From Hemicentrotus pulcherrimus (Eukaryota > Echinodermata > Echinoidea > Camarodonta > Strongylocentrotidae), in contig BEXV01001263.1 of assembly GCA_003118195.1 (NCBI GenBank), forward strand, positions 12,622 through 45,332: a DNA stretch of 32,711 nucleotides, read 5' to 3'. Positions 1 through 9,000 of this stretch are shown here, piece after piece. The position numbers were made by a program, and so were the translations under genes. The number at the start of each line of letters is the position of its first letter. Position 1 is the first letter of the stretch. The notes beneath the pieces were generated by a model. The model searched no databases. It saw nothing but the letters and a program-made list of their open reading frames with translations, and was not told where the DNA came from.

Positions 1-48
1 CACTGCTTACGGTCCATTACCTAAGGGAGACGTGCAGGTTGATGGAAG

Positions 49-305
49 AGGTATCGTAGTCGAGTGGTTTAAGCACTTGACTTGAAATGCATAGGTCGTG
101 GGTTCGATCCCGGATCAGCAGTAATGTCCATTGGCAACATTAATCTATACATTTGCCACTCCATATACCCAGAAGTGAAATGGGGGCCTGGTAGAATGAC
201 GAAAGCATTTGTGTTAGTAATTGCTATGTGCCATTACGGTTATCATTATAGTAGGAATACTCCCCAGGGAGTTGAGATGGCGCACATTGTGCGTGGATGT
301 ATCTG
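49..305 (+). repeat. tRNA-Ser-derived SINE-like element
   Basis: The left part resembles a tRNA-Ser gene. A split pol III promoter is visible: an A-box-like block at 57-67 (TAGTCGAGTGG) and a B box at 101-111 (GGTTCGATCCC). Between them is a tRNA-Ser-like anticodon region whose loop reads CTTGAAA, with TGA in the anticodon place. The acceptor and anticodon stems pair poorly and the long variable arm typical of tRNA-Ser is missing, so this is not a functional tRNA gene. The following ~190 bases (to about 305) look like the non-tRNA body of a SINE, but the 3' end is not marked by a clear tail or target duplication. Seen: boxes and anticodon-like loop. Inferred: SINE origin. Confidence 0.55.
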
Positions 306-1306
306 ATGACTCGTTGAAATTTGACAATACAAACAAACAGTAACAATGTTGTCTTGTTGATGACGCTGTATTTAATCCAAATAGCAAGAAAAAATTTGAG
401 TATCGTCGACAGGAAAAGGGTAGAATTCGTCTCTAAGATTTAGACGTACACCCCTCTATTCCCCTCTGGAAATATCATCGTCTAATGAACATTCTTTCTA
501 TAACATGATAATAATGAATATCTGTAATGCTTTTATTCTGGAGTACGTCGTATACGTTAATTTTTTTCTCAAATTTACTTCTGTATGGTGACCATCGACT
601 ATAGTAACATCATTTATTCTAATCAATAAATAGTATTCACACTATCTTTCACATATTCATGTAATTAATTTATAAAAACAGGCCTACGTCATGTATAATT
701 CAACTGTATTCAGTAAAATGAGTTTGGACTAGAAGCTGTTCCGATCACGTGAATAGCTGGTTGGCATGGTGATATCAAACAGCTCGCGGGGATACTGATA
801 GATTCTATTTGGTCAGCATTGATTAGATTGATGCTGAGATGTGTTTGTATAGAATGGCTTACGAACACGTTTCAGGCATCAGCCCATGCCATGCGATTGT
901 TTTTAGCAATCAGCTAAAACCAACGCTTCACTATAATGTTTATAATCTCGGAAGATTAGAGGTGATAAAACCCAAACTTGAAAAGCGTTAGGTACATGCA
1001 AACTCAGGATACTTTGACTTTAAAGCTAATTAGTCGAATCTACTTCTGATTATATTTTTTGAGGGTAATACATTCATAAATGTAACATTGACATTTGTGC
1101 TGTGATGTCCATTTATTATGCTGTATCATCATAATGACGTAACAAAATGCTTCACCAGACTGTACATGTACAATTCAGCCTTAAGTCGATTCCTGTCTCC
1201 ATTTTCCAGTCTATAAGCTGCATACCTAAACAGGACTGTTTTTATTTACGTAACGGGATGACAAATAACTATAATTTTTTTCTTGATCTTGATTGTGTAC
1301 ATACAG
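306..1306. other. AT-rich stretch, intron or spacer upstream of the Spec3-type exon
   Basis: I see no coding exon here. It is probably intron of the Spec3/STUM-type gene whose exon starts at 1307, because that exon begins inside a codon and its upstream partner must lie further left, probably outside the window. The open frame that seems to extend left from 1307 to 1147 runs through the polypyrimidine/acceptor region and is not coding. Confidence 0.5.
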
Positions 1307-1495
1307 GTACAGTTCTAGCAGGTATCAGTATGTTATGCTGTGGGACCAGGCAACAGACTAACAAACAAGACGACGAGATGGGATTGTGCTGTACAAACAT
1401 CTTCGTAGGCGTGTCACAACTCTTCACTGTAACCTTCCTTCTGATTGGCTGGATATGGAGTATCACGTGGGGTGTCTACATGGTCGTCTTCGCAC
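1307..1495 (+). CDS. Spec3/STUM-family membrane protein, one internal exon (partial)
   Basis: The exon begins after a TACAG acceptor (AG at 1305-1306) inside a Gly codon and ends at a GTAAGG donor at 1496, also inside a codon. Its translation opens GTVLAGISMLCC, passes a polar loop (RQQTNKQDDEMGL) and ends with the Trp-rich hydrophobic segment LIGWIWSITWGVYMVVFA. This order matches the second half of the Spec3/STUM domain: the tail of the first membrane helix, a loop, then the second helix with the GWIWSI.WG signature. Spec3 is known from cilia of sea urchin ectoderm, and the fly relative Stum is needed for mechanosensing in proprioceptors. The preceding exon, expected to carry the first membrane segment, and any following exon were not found. 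Reading could also run on past 1495 to a stop at 1576-1578 if the donor is not used. Family call fairly sure; paralogue identity unknown. Confidence 0.75.
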
Positions 1496-2177
1496 GTAAG
1501 GCTTATATCTCTTTGCTTAATTTTTCCACCTTAATCAAAGTGCATACGAGTGCACATGAATGCCCATGCACATTATGATTTATGTAAAATAGAAATTAGT
1601 TGAGATTGTGTTGTATAAACAAATTAAATACTCATTTTACAACCTACCGCGAGGAATGGCCGACATTCATGTACATGAATGCATATAAAACAAAAATTAT
1701 AGCTAAAATAATTGTACCGAAATGTTGTTTATACATGTACATGTACTTGTATGTTGTAATGATGGAAATATCTTTGCATAAAACAATATCATAACTGCTT
1801 TAATCTAGAGATAAGTGAAAGTGTTGGAATATCATTTCGGTTTCAATTTAAAATTCAATTTTAAACCACAAAGGCAAAGCATAATAAAACATTATAGTAC
1901 ACACGCGTATAATGAAATACATAAAATGGAATAAAACAGTCACATACACAAATGTTATTGGTATTAAATTTATTTATACAAATAAGGTCATATATGAAAT
2001 TCCATATTTGACACCTAGAAGGGATCATTTATGTAATCAGAGAACAAAAGTCTATTATCAAACGCTTTCCTGGATGGAAAATTCATACGGCAATCGGTTT
2101 ATTCCCAAAAAAGAGTCCACTTTAAAATTCAGAATCTTCATGTGTAATTTTGTTCATAAGGTTATCCTTAATAACGG
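1496..2177. other. AT-rich stretch between convergent genes
   Basis: No convincing exon. It holds possible 3' sequence of the kinase gene on the minus strand, including AATAAA hexamers in minus orientation at 1969-1974 and 2098-2103. On the plus strand it is either intron or 3' UTR of the Spec3-type gene. Confidence 0.4.
2098..2103 (-). terminator. candidate poly(A) signal of the coiled-coil kinase gene
   Basis: A minus-strand AATAAA lies about 75 bases after the kinase stop codon at 2178. A second AATAAA at 1969-1974 is an alternative. Which is used cannot be told from sequence. Confidence 0.35.
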
Positions 2178-3096
2178 TTATTGACTTGAACGTCGATTCT
2201 TGGCAGCCTGTTTGACACGAATGATTTCTTTCCAAGATGGTCTACGGTGTGGAAAGCTGTCAATCATGGATGTGGCAAGGTTAAATAGATCTGAATTGTG
2301 AATAACTCGAGAGACATAGTGAAGGATTCTACCAAGAGAGAATATATCTGACTGGATGCTGCTATACTCCCCATCTAGGATGTATTCAGGTGCTAGATGT
2401 TGGTAGACCACACCCAGTCTGTAGCCTTCCATCTCATGATCGGTCAGATTACGGTTTTTATGTGGCATTGTGACAGTGGTGACGTTACCCATATCAATGA
2501 TGTAAGCCTTCCATCTGTCGTCTCTGCGGAGTAGGACATTATTTGGTTTAATGTCATTGTGAAGGAGGTCTCTCTCATGCATGGCATGGATTCCTTCGAT
2601 GATGTCCACAACGATGTTCAGCCACTCTTGATCTGACAATGCAGGGTTCTTGGTCTTGATAGCCTTGCTTAGTGGGTAAACGGTTCCTGTGCCTTTGTCA
2701 CCAAGGAACTCGACAACGAGTCCGGGACAACTGGCATGCTTGGTGTAACCATGGCACCTTGGAAATGCTGGGTGTTCCCCTAGGAGTCGATGGACTGCCA
2801 CATCCTTCATAGTCCTGGAATGATTCAAAGATATAACTCTCTTAACGTCTTCTTTGTTGGCTTTTTGGTCTTCGTGCATGCCTTGCACCTTCACAGCCAC
2901 TGCATCGGCTCCAAGACGCTTCATAAAGACCACTCCGAATGTACCCTTACCGATCGGCTTGGTGTCCACGGTGTCCCAAGGTTCAAGTTGCGATTCCACT
3001 ATGGTCGGGATATCTTCTGGAGGTATCAATGCCATGATGGCTCTGTCAACCTCTGGCATATCGCTCGTTTCTAAGGACCATTTATTTGACAATGCA
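2178..3096 (-). CDS. Last exon: protein kinase catalytic domain
   Basis: One open exon holding nearly the whole kinase domain. In model numbering the G loop GKGTFGVV is 601-608, the VAVK lysine is K621, the catalytic loop HNDIKPNN is 731-738 (D733, K735, N738), the metal-binding DMG is 753-755, APE is 787-789, the F-helix Asp is D802 and the late Arg is R837. The usual HRD arginine is Asn, making it a non-RD kinase, and DFG Phe is Met. The true start is a splice acceptor, not the Met further upstream at 3158: a TC-rich tract ends in CAACAGAG just before 3096. AG at 3100-3099 (exon from 3098) or 3098-3097 (exon from 3096) are both possible. The second fits the phase of the preceding candidate exon. 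The protein ends in a basic tail (NRRSSQ). Confidence 0.9.
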
Positions 3097-6000
3097 CTCT
3101 GTTGAAACCTGAGAGAGCGATATGAAGAATTAAACAATAAGAAATAGAATGCCCACAATTAAAAAAAAAATATCTTTTGATTGATTTTGCTTTGGAGTTT
3201 TTTAATTGGTATTTCAGTAACCAGGATAGACTTGTTTGTCGCCTTTTGGGGGCACTGCTTGACGAGAGTTTCCTGGAATTATTGAAAAATGAAATCAGAA
3301 AACCCATTAAAAACAATTTATAAAATACATTGTAAAATGCATCAATTGCGACATTTCCAGACACATAACCTTTACCATGCAAACCAATGAAAACTATCCT
3401 TTTTCACATTTTGTAATCATCTTGGCCCATGAAAAAAGATGTCTTTCTGTAAAGTCAAAGATATATGTTTATGACATACATAGACAGGCTTGCCTTAATT
3501 TAACACGAAGATGTGTAAACTCACATTGATATATTATACCGGAGCTTGGTAATCATAAGATCTTGCATGTTTATCTTAAATCTGAATGATTCAGTTGTAG
3601 AGTCGGACCCTTCTTTAGTTGGTGTTCTGGAGAAGAGAAAGAGAAACAATGGCGCGAGAACTTAAAATAATGATATAGAAATACGCCCAGTTCAAAGAAA
3701 TTAATGACCCAATAATTAATGTAGGTAAGAAGATTTTTTTTTTGATTTGGGGGGGGGGGGGGGGGGGGTGATGGGTAAGGTCTTGAAAATTGCTACATTC
3801 ATTTGATTGATTTATGATAATCAAAAATTATCTTTCTACATCATTGAGTAGTATATTACATCGTACACGATCATTAATGTTAAAAATTGTATTCTTTATG
3901 GGCAAAAAGGTGATCACATCTTGCCTCCTGCACACACTTGATATCCATTAAAGATTAATAAAATGGTAATTTGATCAGCATGAGGAAAATATCTACACAC
4001 AAAATTGTCAACCAGTGATATCACTGTTTTACTATAATTATATAGGTAGATCTTAAAACAAGAATCTTTCAATGAGTTTTTGTAGTTAGTGAAGCTGCAG
4101 ATATGATTCTTCACTATGAGTTTAACGGACTTACCCTAACTCCGTGGACGAGAATGAAGGCGCTCTATCGGAAGTCTATGAAAGAAAACGTTATACGTTA
4201 CGTAAACATTACAGCGTTTCTTTTGGAAATAATAATAATAATAATACATAAGATTTATAAGTCGCCAACTCCACTTGACAATAAAGCTCAAGGCGCAGCT
4301 TGTGTCAAAGATGAATATATATATATACAAAAGTACAATGACAACATTCATCTGAAGTTATCTGATATCTTTGTCCGATGTGGTTGTCTTCTTGCATGGT
4401 TTTGTGGTTCATCCATCTCTAAACAATTCTCATTATCATGCTGGATTCCTTTGACTATATAAAAATGTAAAATATGAAATATTTTAGCCTTTCGGATTTA
4501 TTTCAACCTAATGAGGTGCGCGAGCGTAATGGAAAAAAAAAAAACTTGGGTCTGTAAAACTTACCTCTGACAATTTTAAGTTCATCACATCCTTGACCTG
4601 TTTTTCTAGTTTGCAACAGCGCTCTTTCATTTCCTCGTGGGATCTCACTATCATTCCGATGTCCATCTCCTGGTCGACTGAAGTGATTAGTCCAGTGGAG
4701 AGCCCAGCTGTCTTCAACATCTGACGGAAATTCTACAAGAAAAGGAACGTTTAGAATAGTCTTCATATAGAAAGGTGTCCACAAAATGTATATTGGTAAA
4801 ATTACGCAATAAAATGTTTAATGGGCATTTTCTGATCCAGCTGAAACAGACAGTCATTTGTCTTAATAATAATCATTCGAGTAATAGATACCTTTCACCA
4901 TTAAATTTCGATTTGAAGCACTTTAAGGGAACACTTTGATCAGATGTGATTACATTTTAAAAATCGATACATATAATATTACTAGCTTAAAATCTCTTTT
5001 TTCCGGTTTGCTTTAATTGAAAAACCGTACTGACTCCCTTAAATTACAGTACATGTTTATATTTTTTCTGTTACATTTCTGTTGAATCACAAAAGGGGGA
5101 ATAAAAAAGAGGGAAGAAACAAACAAAAGTTGTGTAAGATTTACCTTTATTTCATTCGATAGTCTTTTATTCTCGTGCTCAGTGTCTTTGCAGTGTTCCT
5201 GAAATGATTTCAATTCTTCGTTCCTTTCGTTGAGTTCTCCATCCATTCTCTGTAATACGAGATTCAATAAAGTACTTTTCTTTATGTTTTTCAGTCTGAC
5301 AGTAGCATTATATAGTACGCTGTTTAGCATCTTGAATGAGCAATATAGTATTTGTACTCATTAGGTTTCTAATTGGTTTGTTTATTGAAATGCTCTACTT
5401 TATGCCTGGATGCAAAAAAAAAACTTTTTTGGGGGGGTTGTTTTTTTGCCGACTCTGTCAGTGGCAAGCCAGGTCCGTGGTAAAAAACCCACGCAGAAAG
5501 GCCTTTCATTTAACTGCGAGGTGCAGCTTAATGTGTAAGATCATTACCGTAATTAACGGTGTATGAACTGCACCTTTTTGCCGCCGAAAAAATGTCAAAG
5601 TCGGGGGTGCGGTTTATACACGTTGCACCCAAAAACAAAACAAAAAGTAAGTCAAAACCAGCACGAATTTGAACATATGGGACTACNCTGCCGGTGTCAT
5701 CATTACATACCAACATGCCTGTCTGCGAGTAATCTAAGATCAGTTTGCTTTTTATCCTTTAATTTTTCGTATTGAATTTCAATTTTATTTCTATTGTCCT
5801 ATGGAAATTTGCTTTGCTCACACTTTACATCCATCTTAAAATAACATAATAGCATATCAAAATTTAATGAAGATATATCACGTTGTAATAAAATGATTCT
5901 ACCTACCAGGCACTTCTGCTGATGTGCTAAATCTGTCTGGATCATCAATTCTTCATTTTTCTTTTGAGCTTCTCCCGCAGTTTTCTTTGTATCTGCTAAT

Positions 6001-9000
6001 TTATCGTTCAATAGCCGTTCGTCAGTCTCAAATTTCTGAAAGTTATGTATAATGTATGAATATAGCATCTTTATTATTTAGGCAGTTCTGGTTATAATGC
6101 AAAACACTGTAACATTATGCTCTACGGCCTTGAATTAATATAATACAATACATGATATAAAGGTGTTTATGTAATTAATCTTAATCGAATAACACTTAAC
6201 TTTGATGAAAATAAAATTGTTGCCGTGCATCTTGGAAAAGCTTTGAACAACGAGCGTGACTGCACAATAAAAGTTTATGAAGTTTTATAAACATAACTGT
6301 GTGTGATCAACAATTCATGTTGAATATTACTATAAATATTTTTGTATTTATAAATAGGCCTACCTTTAGTTTGAAGCGAAGACCAGTGTTTTCCTGTTCC
6401 ATTTCAAAATACTTCTTTTCATACTCTTGTAGACTCTTTATTGTTTCAGTCAGCTTATCAGACGCAATCTTCGGAATCAAACAGAACGAAACACGCTTGA
6501 TATGAATTACCAAAGTCCTTTTAACATATACCGCTTCAAAAATAATAACAAATGCGCTAATGAGAGAGCTATTGGTTAACAACAATGACAGAAAAAATGG
6601 GTGATTGGGGTAGAGATAGATGTGTGCTGATGTGTGGTACAACTTCAATGGGATAATTTTAAGACTATAAACTATCATGATATTACTCATTATAGTTGAC
6701 TGATTATCCTCTCACACACGCTCATTTCATTAAAAAAAATTATTGCTAAAAAACGTCTACCCCGACTGGTGTTTTATTTCCAGAACTCCAGACTGCTTGT
6801 CCGGTCGCGAGCCAACATTAAAATCTCATATTTCAGGCGTAAATAAATAAAAGTTGTTAAGTAAGTAGAACAAAATCATTTAGAACAAAAGGAGCGCACA
6901 AGAATCAAAGCAGTGATGAAATATGAAGCTGAAATGAGAAGAAAACATTGATACAATAGCATAGTCCTGTTACCTTAAATTGATGATGGTATTCGTCCTT
7001 TTCAGCCTCCAGTTTAGAAAGAGTTTTCTCAAGTTGATTGACAAGTTTCTCCATTCCATCAGACTTTCGACTCCAATGCTTTAAGATAAGCGGTATCCCA
7101 TTATTCCAAGAGGAAAACGAGTATCATACACAAATTCTTTGAAATGAGAGATGGTTTCTCGAATATCATGTTTTTTCTTATTTATTTAGTGCGTTAAAAA
7201 ATTTGAAGAGGTGCAGTTTATTGTCACCGGCTCATAATGCATGGCTCCAAAATGGTATACAAGGTTAGAATCCAATAGGCTTCACTACCATCCGTTTGAA
7301 ATACACCGATCTGCATCTGCTGCTCTACACCCAGGAGATAATGGGCCACTTTGTACAGTGTAAGGTTAATTCAGAAATTCTTCGTGTTTGCCTTTCCCTG
7401 CATACTGTCTTGCGTAAAACAGTGCAAATTATACTGGTTGGAATAATTTCGCGGGAATGGAGATGGTGCACATGAAAGGGTCCAGAGTTGAAGATAGTGA
7501 CAGGGAGGGGTGCCTAAAGTAAAACTGTTAAGCGCGTTAATGTAATTTACGAATGGCTGTGTAGTAAGTAGTCATGAACAATGAGAAGATGCGAGAGAGA
7601 AAAAAAAATTGAGGAATGATATTAGATTCACCTTTAATCAAGACCTTTTCATACCTCTATTTGCGACGTCATCTTCTTCTTGATCTTATCTGATCGATCC
7701 TTCTCGTCTTTCATGGCCTCAACAGATTCATTCTCTAAATGCGATAGTTTTAATTCCATTTCCTGCAAAGTACATGAGAATAAAATTAATCGTCATATTT
7801 TAATTTGATGAGACAAGGGTGTTGTGAGTTTGTTCTACACTCTTCTCATAACACTATATTCGTTTTTGTATAAGTTTATTTAGTTACCTCGGTCCTAATG
7901 CATGACGTGTCATATTTTTAAAGGAGAGAATGAAAATTGGCAAAGCAGTTCATTTCAGTATAACTGGGACTTACAGTAAAGGCTACATTATCATTACAGA
8001 TATCTTAATCGAGATGGATGATAAGAGAGCTTTAACATACCTTTAATTGAGACTCAAATTGTTTCTTCTCCAGCTAAGAGCGTGTGATTTCTTCTTGGAG
8101 TTCGGCAATGCGAATAGTGTAATTGACATTCTGGTCCTTGGTAGCCTATTGTGGAAAAAAGTGGCGCTAAATGATTTAACTTCCAATCGCCTTCATGACA
8201 TTACACACGGGCAATTTATTAATCAATCGTATATTTTCCCCTTCAAATTTTCCATAGAAATATAATATCATCATAATATTAACTGGGATTGCATTAGCCT
8301 AAAACAGCGGATCCAGGCAGACAAGGAAATAATATTCCTCCCCCTTGAAATGAAAAGTTACTGAATGTTATCTTTACGCCATACTCTTCAGAGATCATGG
8401 ACTTGCACCGTTGTTTAAGCATTTGCTATAATTTTCCTGACAATCCTGGGTCCACCTTATGTAAATCTTGTAATGGTCGAAGTATTCATGTAGAAATGTA
8501 ATACTGATTAATACAAACTGAGGATTACTTGGTATAAAAATATTTTGATAACTCTTGAACTCACTTCAATTTGTGCTTTCAAGTCACCCGTCAGTTTTGT
8601 TGCCTCCTGGTATCGTGTCTCTATCTTATCGACGTGCTCGCTGTTCTCTGACTGTTGTTCTTTCATTCCCTGTGGTTCATTAAGAATATATACAAGAGTT
8701 CATTTTTATGAAGCTCAATACTTTGGCTCTCTAGAATGAGAAAAAATCATTCTGTCATCGTCTTCCAAACTATAATATACCGCGTTTGATTGCACAAACT
8801 TGCTGCTGTTATTACGAGAAAGGTTCCAGGTCAGAAATTGTTTTTAATAGTTTAGTCAAACTTCCAATTTAAGCATTGCAATAATATTCATAGTCCATAG
8901 CAAAGTACCGGAAAATATTTTTGAATATCTTTTGTAACTTACAATCTATAAATAACAAACACGATAACCAAGTTGGGAACGTGTGCAGGAACAAGAATTT

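Noticed and set aside
2790..3105. Plus-strand open frames opposite the kinase
   Set aside because: Antisense shadows of the kinase coding exon with no domain of their own.
3097..3158. Met at 3158 as the kinase start codon
   Set aside because: The first ~20 residues are encoded by a T/C-rich tract ending in a good acceptor (CAACAG), so this is intron, not a hydrophobic N-terminus.
3071..3382. Minus-strand 103-aa open frame upstream of the kinase exon taken as a separate gene
   Set aside because: Only the segment 3222-3272 has splice support and fits the linker frame; the rest reads through intron and acceptor sequence.
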